NCBI GenBank assembly: GCA_947396885.1
Contig: OX377202.1
Location: 34,897,407 to 34,961,406, forward strand
Reading direction: 5' to 3'
Source: Heligmosomoides polygyrus polygyrus
Lineage: Eukaryota > Nematoda > Chromadorea > Rhabditida > Heligmosomidae
Length of the DNA stretch: 64,000 nt
Positions 46,190-57,477 of this stretch are shown here, piece by piece (within the stretch, counting starts at the first letter, position 1; each line of letters opens with the position of its first letter). Under the pieces are notes generated by a model that saw only the letters and a program-made list of their open reading frames with translations, had not been told where the DNA came from and made no database searches. The position numbers and the translations under genes were made by a program.

Positions 46190-46400
46190 TCGAGGAATCT
46201 CAGATGGCAGGATGTGACTATGGAGTGCCCCCTTGGAATTGCGCCGGCGTTTTTTAAATGTCTTCTTGCAAAGCATGCAATGACTTGCAGCCGCCAAGCG
46301 ACGGAAAAGTCAGCATTTTGCTTACCTAGAAGACTGGAAACTTGGCTGGACAAAAACAATTAACCTTGAGTCATACGATAGTATGTGCGACAGCGCTTCC
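46190..46400 (+). repeat. Rep-A copy (diverged)
   Basis: GTGCCCCCTTGGAATTGCGC, ATGCAATGACTTGCAGCCGC, AAGTCAGCATTTTGC and CTTGGCTGGAC in family order. Confidence 0.55.
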
Positions 46401-47549
46401 TCCGATTCTTCATGCGCCCATCAGAATGGAATAAAAACAAAATATGCAGAGCACAAGGACCAGTGTTCAGAATAAATCAACTACATTTTTGCTACTCCAA
46501 AGTGTACGGCCGAAGAAAAGGAACTTAGGCTTCCCCTAGTAGAAGTTTCCCACAACGAGGAGTCCTACAAACTCATCGTTGGAGACTGACCTTCTAAGAG
46601 CACAGGGTCGGAAAATTTGGATCTGGAGAATGGACGGAAACCGTAATCTTCGTGCTGGGTTTTTACCCCCATCACTTTTCGAACAAAAACTTCTTCCTGA
46701 ACAAGTGGTATCGTTGGAAACTGGGAACCAACCGACGGCACTACTCATGCGGATTTCAACCGCACAATGACTGGTGGTAGTGTCATCGATCTCGAGTGGA
46801 TCAGGTCAACGCCTCCTTCCAGCGGAGGTGTGATATGAACACTCAAGATCTAGCTCTACCGTTATTCTCGGATCGACGGCTTTACGTGCCATGCTGACCA
46901 AATATTGCACTGGCGTGTCGTTGTAAACGTTCATGTTATACACGTTATGTATGTTATAAACGTTTATGTTTATTGTAGAAACGTTTATGTTTATGACAGC
47001 TAACAAACAAAACTCAGTAAAGTAAACAAGGAGGATATCTATGATTGGCCATAAACAGACTGCAGTGCGAGACCTGCTTTGAACTCTCATGCAAAATCCC
47101 CAAGCCTCTTTTCGAGAAACGAAAAACGATTCGTTCCGGAAAAGGAAGAGGTTTAGAACAACTCTACGCTGCGAATAACTAGACCTTAATAATGTCAGAA
47201 AATACATGCAAATACAAAAAATACAATGACATTTGCTTCGCATAAGAGTAGGCTTGCACTTGTTTCTTATAATAAAGTTTAATAAAGTTAATAATCTGTA
47301 AAAAGCGTACGCTTACGTAAACGTAAAATAGATCTTGACCTTGTAAACAGCTAGTTCTTGAAGAAGAGAATGCGACAGATCTTCAACTCGCCAAGTATGC
47401 GACAAGCAAAGTCATTCCGGGTCGGGCCCTTTATCTACACAAAATGCTTCTTTAAACTGATACGCACCCAAGACTATGGCGCAGAAAAGAAGCACGCATG
47501 TTAAGGTATATGAATATGGAAAATCCAGATCTTCAAAATTAAAAAGTGT

Positions 47550-47780
47550 TGTAGATTTCTTATACGACACTCAGAGCTTGTGGGGCACAATTTCATTTTT
47601 TAACGATGTTTCCTTCAGATGGGAGAAACCTATTTCCACGAGAAGTCCATCGTCTCGTTTCGACCCCGTCATCGATCCGAAGAGCGGTTCGAGAAATGCC
47701 TCTATGGAAAGCCCCTAAGTCGTAGTAGTCAGTAATTGACACTCGAAATTTTATGGAATACCATTTCAGAGCACAATTCC
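47550..47780 (+). repeat. Rep-B module 2 copy
   Basis: TTTCCTTCAGATGGGAGAAA, GAGAAGTCCATCGTCTCG, CGTCATCGATCCGAAGAGC and CGAAATTTTATGGAATACCA, matching 9728-9870. Confidence 0.6.
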
Positions 47781-48189
47781 AGAGCAAATGTCATTCCTTT
47801 AGGTAGAATAGTGTGTCGTTTCCATGACAACCGGAAAAAATCTGTAGAAGTTGTGCCTTGGTGCTTGATTCGAAATATGCAAGCAGATTTTTTTCAATTG
47901 TAGAACAATCAGCGTTCAAAGCTTTAAGGAATTTAATTTTCATAACATGACTGTCATAACTGTTTTCAGACAAAAATCACACAAACCGCTAAAAAAAATC
48001 AAGACATATAAGAAATGTAACAATTGTAGAAGCAGGGAGGGGGCGTCAAATCCGCTCCGAAAGTAGGGCGGGGGGGGGGAGGTCGTACCCCTGCATATCC
48101 CTAGCAATACATTTTGGAAAGCCATACATCACTAACGAACTCCAACGATGCGTCGTTGATCTGGCGGTTGCATGATACCACCTGGGGTG

Positions 48190-48350
48190 AGATTCATCAA
48201 CGACTTACAGCAATTTAACAGATATAAAATACAGCCGAAACCCTTGATAGCGCGGCGAAATGATTCATCATATCGCTTAGTTACCCGCACTATCAGGGAT
48301 TTTGACTGTATTTTCTCTGTTAAGTTGCTGTAAGTCGTTGATAAATCCCC
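48190..48350. repeat. foldback MITE, copy 2 (partner at 21006)
   Basis: CATCAACGACTTACAGCAAT at the left and GCTGTAAGTCGTTGATAAAT at the right. The arms pair for about 65 bp (AAAATACAGCCGAAACCCTT / AGGGATTTTGACTGTATTTT), so almost the whole element is one hairpin. Confidence 0.88.
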
Positions 48351-48474
48351 CTCCCCTGACCGGAAGAGTCAATACTTCCGCTTAATATTAGTAAGTGACG
48401 GAGGTGGACTATAACCATAAATATGGGTCGAGAGCTGGATTGTTATTGGTGGGGAATGCCTAACATCCAAAAAT

Positions 48475-48590
48475 GATTACGAGAGAAAATGTCCGAGCCG
48501 CGCCGCGTCTGTTTCTGTGCGGGAAAATGCCCGCAACCAGGGGAGAAAATGCCCACGGCCAAGGGAGAAAATATCTGCGACCACTGAATG
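48475..48590. repeat. MULE left terminal inverted repeat with subterminal repeats
   Basis: GATTACGAGAGAAAATGTCC, then GGGAAAATGCCCGCAACCAG, GGGAGAAAATGCCCACGGCC and AGGGAGAAAATATCTGCGAC. The matching set occurs inverted at 51670-51801. Confidence 0.85.
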
Positions 48591-48664
48591 GTTTTCGATA
48601 AGGTCAACTACAACAACCACTACAACGAAACACATGATAATCACGTAGACCGGGATACGGTATT

Positions 48665-48696
48665 TTTCTCATTCCGCGAGGAAATGGAATGAGAAA
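48665..48696. repeat. 11-bp perfect hairpin inside the MULE
   Basis: TTTCTCATTCC and GGAATGAGAAA around a 10-nt loop. Confidence 0.7.
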
Positions 48697-49939
48697 TCGT
48701 GGGCGTCACAACTGAAACTGTGGCACCATCTTCATGATGTCGAGGATACGGCAGGGAAACCGAGGGTGTGGCAACTGGAGCCGTCAGAATATCTCATCCA
48801 TATTCAAAAAGAGCAAAGTGGTAATTTGGATCACATAGAGTTCACGAAATATAGTACGAACCCACACCAGCGAAGTTTAGCACTTCTCGAAAAGGTTGTA
48901 CGTTAATTGCTATATTTGAACTTTCTGATGATCGAAGACAGTGCTACGAATACACTTTGAAGAGGAAAAACAAGAATGATGTCTCCGTTTATGTATGCAG
49001 CGGCTGCCGATCTATGAAAATATCTGATCCTGCAAGATATGGAGCACCTGCCACTGTAAAGATAAGACGATTCTTGTGTATTCTTTTTATAAAATGACGA
49101 AAAATGAATAAACATGTTCTTCAGGTAAGAAATGTTTACTTCATAACGGACCCTTTTCTCGGCCACTCCAGCCTAGGAGCTCGGCCAAAGTTTCCATCAA
49201 GCGGGAGATAGTTAAGAAATGCCTTCAGGCGCACGATACACCTACGTCTACACCCACCCCTGCTCGGATGGAATTAGTGCAAGCCAATGGAAAATCAGAA
49301 TACGGTGAGAGACTAAAAAGCGCTCATTAAAACAACGGACTGTGTTTTTAGCGCATTTTGATGAAAGAGCCGTGCCTAACGTCTTGTCCGTTGGCACGGA
49401 ACGAAGGCATGATAATTTTCGAAGACGGCATCTTTGGATAGGGTGAAGCCTACGGTCTTAGGAGGTGTCAATCTGTTTGTGGCCCTCTGCTTCACTGATG
49501 GAGAACAATCCCTTCTCTTCAAAGATGAACATACTGCATACCTTGGAAGTAGAAGTTCATGAGAAAATGTGTTACACTGCTCCAAGATAGATAAAAGTTT
49601 TTTGGTAAGTTCCAAAAATAATGATAGATCCAAAATTCTTTGAGCCTTGAGAATGAGTTTTTAGAGCGATGGGCGATTTAAGCAAATACCAGCTCGCTTC
49701 GCAGTAAAGGCAATACTGCACAATTCTACACAATTATGGTGGAGCTTCAACGTGGACATACCGTACCATTTTTGTTTTCAAAAAATTTGAGGCCCACTGG
49801 TGTAGAATATTCTCGGATGCTCAGGTGATCAAAAATCAATTTAAAAACGAAAATACACTTGTGCTAAAGGGTGTTAAGGTGACTCAAAGATTAACTTGGC
49901 ACATCTCTCCCACTTCTAATGCGCCCAAGGGGTGAAAAT

Positions 49940-50620
49940 TTTTTATGGATTTCGAGATTGCTGCAATGGATTCTACAGAAGTTGAACTGGGAGCAGATGT
50001 CCATGGATACGAGATTTTTTTGCTCGATTTTTTCATTTTCTGCTGAATTATTTACCTTTTTTAGGTGGATGTTTCATTTCGCACAGTGGACCAGGTGCAA
50101 AAGAGATGCTCTTGGACTTAGAAGAGCTGCATTCGCTGTGTTCTGTTTTTTCGAAGGCTGTATATGTTGTCGTTTCTACCTCAGCATTTACACCCCAGTT
50201 CCGGAGTGTTGCAGCCTCCAGAGCAGCCAGTTGTCACGCCTGCAGAGAAAAGCGCCCTAAGCCAATTCATGATCTATATGCAGCGAACTTGGCTACCACC
50301 TAACGTGCAGTTTTACGCACGATGGCATGATGCGCACGTGAGGACAACGCATACGAACAACCTTGTAGAAGGATTCCATACCAGGATTCGTACACAGTAC
50401 AGTACAGTATACACATGAGTTCAATTACATTGAAAAAATTATTTAATGGATGAAATATAATATATGTTGTTTTGTAGAGCGTGATCCCACATTGAGAGAA
50501 CTTCTAGCATTTTGTGCAACTGAACTGACCATGGCAAAGGGCATTTTACCCACAATCGAGGACGGAGGCGCACCCGTTTGCTTTGCTATCAGACCAGATT
50601 AAAAGGAAAGACAACGCCGC
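49940..50620 (+). pseudogene. MULE transposase, partial and broken
   Basis: MULE-domain hallmarks in order but in different frames: FMDFEIAAMDS (49945; the D-F-E block holds a catalytic Asp), FHFAQWTRCKRDALGLR (about 50070; the H after G/C is typical), FMIYMQRTWLPPNVQFYARW (50265), TTHTNNLVEGFHTRIR (50345; family T.N..E..H) and DPTLRELLAFCATEL (50483). TTTTTTAG at 50064 and GTATACAC...TTTTGTAG (50407-50478) look like intron boundaries, so part of the frame changes may be introns. Neither the N-terminal zinc finger nor the first Asp region was recognised, and a stop follows CFAIRPD. Probably dead, but a spliced transcript cannot be excluded. Confidence 0.75.
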
Positions 50621-51669
50621 AGCAATTAAGAAATCGAAAGATTCGCGGCAATTCCAGCCGCTAATATAACTCTTAGAGTGTGTATAGAGAGCTTTGGGGA
50701 ATACGAGGAAAGATTCTCGTTATAACCAGCATGCTCAACGCTTAAATTAGTACCAACGGTGTTTTATGTGAAAAGAACACTTGAAAACACCTCAAGGAGC
50801 GAAAGAAACGTTTCCACCCGGATCTCAATTTATAGCACGTAAATCTAGAAAACAAGCACATCAACGGAACCTGGTAATTTAGAATTTCTTCTAGAAGCAA
50901 TGAGCTGCGAAACTGTAGATCACCTAAATTTTTGAGTTTTTTTTGATCACATGAACGCCACATGGAGTGAACAGTAAGGTATATGCACTTCAAAGTCATG
51001 AGAAAATGAAAAATGGCAGGACTTATTTGGGAATTTATTTTCAAATTTGTTTTTACGTTTTCCTGAGGTCTTTCTGATAAAGTCTTCATATTTGACCAAT
51101 CATTTCCTACTCTACTTAAACAGGATTTAAACATGGATATTTCAACATTCATTGTTCTTCAAGAGTTTTTCATTTGATACACCGTTGGTATTGTAAATAC
51201 TTGTTGCGCTCTTTTTTATTAAAGTTTTTCTTAGTATAGGATTTTTATTTTGATTTACTTTTTTGTGGTTTTTCCGATATTTCCCCATATCTGAATTAAA
51301 GATTTAAATATGTGAATGGTTAGTTGCAACATAGGTTTTACCAAAAACGTTATCAAGATGACCAGAAGCTACGGTGCAGCGCTTTGCCAAAAATCTTTCA
51401 AGCCACCTTCTAGAAATATAGTGTTTTTCGTATATGAAATTAGGCGATCAACTTTTTATTAGAGAGTGTTTTGATACAAATGAAAAGTTGCGGAAATAGA
51501 CCGTTATATAATAATAACGATACATTCGGTTAAGGCTCTCCTAATGAACGGGTTTTTCCACAGTTTCAAACTTCTTCTTTGTTTTCTAAGTGGAGTTTAC
51601 CGCCCAGTTGTTTTTCTATTACGACGCTTTTGCTAATCACCACATGGTAGTGTGCTACTGGTTCTTCTT

Positions 51670-51801
51670 GTCAACCTGGGCATTTTCTCCCCTGGTCGCT
51701 GGCATTTTCGCCCCTGGTCGCGGGCATTTTCTTCCCTGGTTGCGGGCATTTTCATCGCACGCAACGCGCGTCATGAGATTTGGGCATTTTCTCCGTAGAT
51801 C
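51670..51801. repeat. MULE right terminal inverted repeat with subterminal repeats
   Basis: Plus strand: GGGCATTTTCTCCCCTGGTC, GGCATTTTCGCCCCTGGTCG, GGGCATTTTCTTCCCTGGTT, GGGCATTTTCATCGCACG, then TGGGCATTTTCTCCGTAGAT and C at the boundary. Confidence 0.85.
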
Positions 51802-52178
51802 TCCAAAAATATTGTTTTCAAATTCCATGCATATCCCCAGACGCTTATAAGGTCCTTAACAATATCTTTTCATCATTCCTCTTATATTATGCGTTTCTTG
51901 CACAAAGGTCGTGCTCTTCAATTCATTTCTTCTTCTTGCTTGGAAATTGGCCTCCAATGTGTGTTTTGTTCACCTGTTTCAGTTTTCTTCAAATCATCGC
52001 CTATCAAATGCTTAATTGTCAATGTTTTGCTTTAGGCGCACATCTGATGCAGGAATATATGAATAAATAAACAAATAAATGAAGCAGAGACATTTTAAGA
52101 AGGTCCAAGAGAACCTGTTGCTACTACGAGGACGGAAGCTGTGAATACTTTCTCATTGGATCCCTCTTCTAAGGTTGC

Positions 52179-52325
52179 TTAGGGAGCGTTTATTGTGCAC
52201 GTGACGCGCGACACGATGTAATGATAAGCTCCTATATCAAATGGGCGACGCGAATGTTAGATATGTTGGAATAGAGATTTATCATTATGTCGCCTCGCGC
52301 GTCGCGTGCACACCAAGCGATCCCG
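52179..52325. repeat. MITE-like palindrome, about 147 bp
   Basis: GTGCACGTGACGCGCGACAC (left) and its near inverse within GCGCGTCGCGTGCAC (right); the inner TAATGATAA / TTATCATTA also pairs. The outer GGGAGCGTTT / AGCGATCCC is a weak extension. Confidence 0.75.
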
Positions 52326-52329
52326 GTAG

Positions 52330-55240
52330 CTCGTGGTCCGCCTTGATTGGTGGTAATATAAAAAGCGTAACGCTCACTAACTGCGGTTGCTTTTTTTGAA
52401 AGAAAAATCTTTATTACTTAATAATAAAAATAATGCATATTGATATGGGTTTACTATTCATTCAAAGATACTTCTAGTTTCATAGGTCATCTTATTGATC
52501 AGTTATCATTGTGACAGCAAATTCCTATCAGTATACCTATATGTGCTCTTTGGCAACGGTACACCGCGTTTGACCCAATTTCTATGGTATATAAACTCTA
52601 AACACACCAACCTAACATTGGACTCACTCCATGCCCTACTAATGATCCTCCGGGAGTGAGCTTCTTCTTCTTCCTTCTTAGTAATTATTTCCTGTTTAGG
52701 GCTTAAAGGTGAAACAGGATATAATACTGTCTCCTGTTAAACGACTTCTTGCACTCGTAGCAATTCTTCTTCACTCATTAATTAGAACACTCGACTGCAT
52801 CAATTAGGACTGGGGATTGAATTAATAAATGGCTACCTCTTCCGGCTGTTCCTTTTAGGTTCCTACCTGTCTGCAGAATAGGTTAACGCTTGGGGTGTTG
52901 TCCCAAGATCTTCAAAGTTGAGTGCCTTAAAGAAGTTTTCGGTATGTTGTGATGTACAGGACCATCTTTAAAAGGTATCCCTTTTACGGCACCTTAATTC
53001 GTCCTTCCTTATTAGCATCCCTTAAGTGTACCTTCAAACCAAGCCCACCTAATAGGCTCTCTGCGACGCATCTATCCCAGACTAATCTTAGTTATGATCT
53101 ATAGTTTGAAATAATATTTATTCCAGCTCTTAGATTCGATATAAATTCTTCAACTCCTAAACGTCATTACAATTTCGTTCGATGGCGAAACTTTGAACTT
53201 GTCAGTTATAATATCGTCGAACTTCCGCTGATTTGTTTTAGTGTAGCGGTGGGGATGTAAGAGAACATTAGCTGTAGATATGTGACTAATTTAAAGCTAC
53301 AGAACAGAACTTGAGAGATCTTATATAATTTTATTAACAATTATACAAGTCAGAATAAAGCCAGGAGGCGGGAGATATCCACCAGCCTGGCGAGCCTGAC
53401 CAACACCCACTAGAAGCTTCCCTCTCAAATGCGGAGACGGGGCCCTCACCTAGCCGCTAGATGATCCAGTAGGCTCCCCCTCTGCTTATCGTTTCAGTCA
53501 GCAAATGCTTGAGCAGCAGGTAGCAGCCAGCTATTACGCGTAGTCGAAGGAGCTGCGCGGAGCTGATTAGATGAAGCCCCAGCTGTTCTCCGGCCACCTG
53601 TCTCCCAATCTAGGATCAACAGTAACGCTGTCATTACATCCCTTACATTAGAGCCCTTACATTCCCGGCCGCGAGAAAGTCCCGGAAAAAAGGTGGCGGA
53701 AAGGATCGACATGATGGCGAGGTGTTTTGAGTCGTTGTTGGGCGTGTAGAAGCGCAGTACACGCTGATGGTACGGAGTAGCTGTAAGTAAAGAGAAGGGA
53801 TCCTTCAGTGGCTGAAAATAAAGAAAATTTTATAGAGGATGGAGGAGCATTTTTTGAAGTTGTGCAGTAAGAGACATTATATAAGCAAATATATAAGGTA
53901 CGAAGCAATAAGAAGGTGGTATATGAACTATATTGCATCGTTGAAAATTCTATTCACTTCGCGTGCTGTAGTGAATGCTAAGATTAAGTAGAAAGCGGTT
54001 TTAAACGCGAAACTAAAGACAAGCGGGTTTGTACACTGCGATTACTCGAGCGAGATAGTTGGTTGTTCGCAATGTGATCAGTGTGTGAGAATGTAGCAAT
54101 GGAATCCACTAACAGTTATTCGACTACACGTAGTTATAGTCAATTATGAGAGAGAGCAACTCGGGAGTGATTGTTGTATAAAAGTAACCGTATACCCTAT
54201 TGTAAAAAAGGGTTGACGAACTCATGACAGAGAATCCGAAACACTACTAGTGTTTGCGCAACCTTCCCTGTCCTCAAGCAGACAATCAGTTGGAATTTTG
54301 TTCTCCCCCTTGGTGTAGTGATCATGAATTGATGCAGGGGCTAGGTGTTGTTATATTTTAAGACAACTTCCTGGTTGATCTGGAGCCGTTTTCGTCTTTC
54401 AGTTGTTTTCCCGTAGTGAGTTTCGGGTTCCCCTGTGTACATAAAGTATCTTTTAAAGTACCGGCTGGGACACGTTTACCTTTACTTAACGAAGAAGAAC
54501 GATGGTGGTCGCATTGATGTTGTGTTCAACCGTGACGATTTTCTAATAACCTGGTGTAGGTTATTGACGTAGTCCATAAATTTAGGTTTAAGCGTCACAT
54601 AGATTACAACGTGATAAGAACACCTTGCAAGAGCGCAAGCTCAGGTATTTACGAATCGCTTTGAACAATGAGCCCATCTGCCGTTAGTTGGCAGTTAATT
54701 ACAGGGTTCTAGTGGAAATGTGGTGATTGGGGCACAATAACAGTACTCGACTTTGTCATATTCTAGAAATCGCGCTCTAATAAAAACTACTTCCACGCAC
54801 AGAAGGTGCATGGGGCGCGCTGCGGTCGCGGCTGATTTTCGAAAGTGCGTTGAGCGTGTGTGCTGACGGAGTGTCCACCGCATTGCTTGCTTTATGTTCT
54901 TTCGTGTGCTAACGTTGCGTGCCTTGTGTGTTCGTTCGTTTTGTGTGCGTGTGGTATGGGTAAGCGAGCGTATTATTTAAAAAACTGTTTAATACGATGT
55001 CGTTCTCTATCATGCTTACTGCTTGATAGAAGTAATGAGTACGGGGTGTGCTTCAATATTAGTGGTGTGCATGTGTGCTACTGCGATGATGGACGCATCG
55101 CTGGTGATTGTGGGATGATTAGTGAGATCATGCCGGATACGACGTAGTCGCTTCCTCTAATAGTGATATTATTGCTCGGAGGAAATATAACACTGCCTAT
55201 TTTATCTTTTCATAAAATCATGAATGAAATAATTGTACGA
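52330..55240. other. no gene recognised
   Basis: AT-rich with a block of higher GC at 53360-53720. Frames up to about 95 codons (53657-53938 minus, 54860-55147 plus) show no domain. I looked for an LTR retrotransposon here and could not define ends. Confidence 0.4.
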
Positions 55241-55281
55241 GACATCCTTTCACTGCTACTGCACAGGCTTCTGTTACAGTA

Positions 55282-55840
55282 GTGTCATCGTCATGGAAGC
55301 CGACTCTCCAGCTGCTTCCGTCCTTCCTGTTGCCGAGGATCGCCCCGGCCCACTTGTCAAAACGTCGTGGCAAAAGTGGTAAGCCTTCTGCCCAAAAGCA
55401 CCTCCGGGCCAGAAAGAACGCCGGTACGCTCTTCGCATTCCGCCAGAAAATTCTTGAGTGCCTGAAAGTCCCTCAGTTCGAGGTCCTCCACCGTCAGGTA
55501 AACTGGAACATAAACAAGTTCCATACGTTTGGACTCTTCCCATCACGACGCGCGGGATCGGATTTATGTCGCTCTGTGTTTCCATCATGCCGTTTCCGCT
55601 GAGGTCAAGATGAAGGACGTAGACTGCGGCATCAACGTGATGTACCATTTGGGCTTATCTCTACAAGCAGTGCAGCTCGAACTCGCCGTAAGCCAAGTGC
55701 GTCATCGCTCAGTCTTCTCCACCACCCTCACTGCCTGTCCATGGACATCACGACTGACTTCGTCAAAGTGTTCGTGACTCACACCCTCCAGTTGAGTACA
55801 AGAGCTGCCACCATTCTGCCATTGTCCGCTATTGAAAAAA
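55282..55840 (+). other. unrecognised frame-shifted open region
   Basis: Overlapping frames continue one another: LPSFLLPRIAPAHLSKRRGK and ILECLKVPQFEVLHRQVNWN in one, HHDARDRIYVALCFHHAVSA and INVMYHLGLSLQAVQLELA in the next, then DITTDFVKVFVTHTLQLS. This suggests an old coding sequence with shifts, perhaps a transposon ORF. No family is recognised; the minus strand is also open for 124 codons. Confidence 0.35.
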
Positions 55841-55961
55841 AGACGTAAAATGCTAAACAAAGACGAGGAGGTAATATACGGTCCTTGCGATTGGATTTTA
55901 AGAATTACAGTACAATGTTCCAGCCTTGATGATCTAGCCGAGGCGTTGAGAGGACATAAAA

Positions 55962-56354
55962 ATGGACCGTTTTGAAGTTGCTGTTGCGTTGTACAAGTTT
56001 CGTCTATTAAAATTTCGTGTGCGCAGTCACATAGATGTGCCTATATTTCCAGGTGTAGGGTTGGCTGCGAGGATACGCAAATGCTGCTATCTCGATCCAG
56101 TCGGTGAACAGTGTGTGCTCATCTTGATTGAGTTTGTGTCAGAACTCTTAAGGGAAATTAACGAAACGAGCGCCAGCAGCGTTCGAGTCCGAAGGCTCTT
56201 CACTGTTGCTGTTAACTCTGTTGTTTTGTGTTACATCATTTGTTGCAATAAATGTGATGCAGTGCAGTGTTTAATGTGTTACAAAATCACAACAATCGGG
56301 CATTACTTCAGTACATCTCGGCATGCGAAATGCCTCACCATTCGCGTTCGTTGA
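55962..56354 (+). other. unrecognised 130-codon open frame
   Basis: Begins MDRFEVAVALYKF and has a Cys-rich hydrophobic part (VVLCYIICCNKCDAVQCLMC). No domain, no splice context. It may be chance in a transposon-rich area. Confidence 0.25.
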
Positions 56355-56961
56355 ACCTGAGCATCAGCCCTTGAATCAACCCTGGAGACCGGGTTTTCGC
56401 ACGATTTCTAGTACTGCTTGTGCATAGCGCCTAAGTCGCTGCTGCGAAGGTATCCGTTCAACTAGTAGGCGTGTAACATCTGGTGTAGTAGAAACAGAAA
56501 TTGTAGAAACAGAAGTTTGGAAAGCAGCGCTAATGCAGGTGTACACAGTGTTTACAAAATAAGTCACCAAAGCAACAGCAACAGTGAGCCTATAGTTCTC
56601 TTATGTACCTATGAGTGCGCGCTGGTATACCCAAAATCGTGCGCATATTATACCGTATACAGTTCTAACGCTGCGCCCGGCATTGAAGCGGAAAGTTGCA
56701 GGTAAAATAGTTGTTTTTATGAGACAGATATCGTAAACAACAAACGAGCTGAAGCATTCGTTGAAGTGCGCTTTGAATGCGTTATTGTTCACCTCCGTCC
56801 GCCTGTTTAAACGCTCCATCCAGATCTACATGGGAGAAATCTTCAATGGAGGACTCCAAAAGAATCTTCAGTGGAGACTTTAGAAACAACAAAACTGCAC
56901 ACTTAACGAAAAGCAAAAAAACAAAATTAAAAACAGGATAGAGTTGCTTTCCATAGTTTAC

Positions 56962-57306
56962 CTGGGTTGCTCTCGTGTCCTTTTTCTCCGAGATCAAGAG
57001 CCAAAATACGATATCCTCCATTCACAACTGACAGCAGAACGAAGAAAAAGCATTCTCGATAGTTATAAAATGCACTTCCACTATTACGTGGATCCTGCAA
57101 AAACCACGTTATGAGAAGGGAGGAGGGAGTTGGAGTAAAATAATATGAAACCTACGAAACATCTAAAATGCTTCCCATCTACAGTTCCCACCCATCTAGG
57201 AAATCTCCAGACTGCGGAAGAGCTCTGTGCTTCTCTGCCACATCGCTGTAGATTTAGCTAGGAACACTTCGTTCCACAAGTCTTAAAGTACAAAAAGATT
57301 GCATAG
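56962..57306 (-). pseudogene. PIF/Harbinger (HARBI1-like) transposase fragment with an intron
   Basis: Exon-like block 57156-57306 reads LWNEVFLAKSTAMWQ and, after a one-base shift, FPRWVGTVDGKHFRCF. Its donor GTAGGTTT, a 61-bp intron and acceptor TTTTTGCAG join it in frame to 56962-57094, which reads DPRNSGSAFYNYRECFFFVL, NGGYRILALDLGEKGHESNP and ends at a GTAAAC donor. The DGKH, NSGS.FYNY and DLG.KG blocks are the core of the DDE_4/Harbinger nuclease. The Asp of the usual SD pair is Asn (ESN), and the frameshift breaks the first exon, so it is probably inactive. The C-terminal Glu region was not found. Confidence 0.75.
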
Positions 57307-57477
57307 CTGAAAACATGAACAGGCTCAGTATGCTTGTGTACCCTCTACTTTGTCGGTAATCTTCATATGCTAACCAGGGAATGCCGTCGCCGTCGAACTT
57401 CGGATTGTGACCTATATCATGTGAAGGAGCTCAAGACGCTGATCACAGATATGTAGACAAAGTTTGCTAAATGGATC

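Larger units (their letters stand above)
48475..51801 (+). mobile_element. complete Mutator-like (MULE) transposon
   Basis: Both ends are visible. The left begins GATTACGAGAGAAAATGTCC; the right end read inward on the other strand begins GATCTACGGAGAAAATGCCC. Inside each end lie 22-24 bp subterminal repeats (GGGCATTTTCTCCCCTGGT type) that keep the inverted arrangement for about 100 bp. The 9-bp sequence TCCAAAAAT stands immediately outside both ends (48466-48474 and 51802-51810), matching the 9-11 bp target duplications known for MULEs. A transposase relic lies between (49940-50620, plus strand). Total length 3327 bp. Confidence 0.88.

Noticed and set aside
52600..53720. An LTR retrotransposon or solo LTR
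   Set aside because: No direct terminal repeats, primer site or gag/pol motif could be defined by eye.
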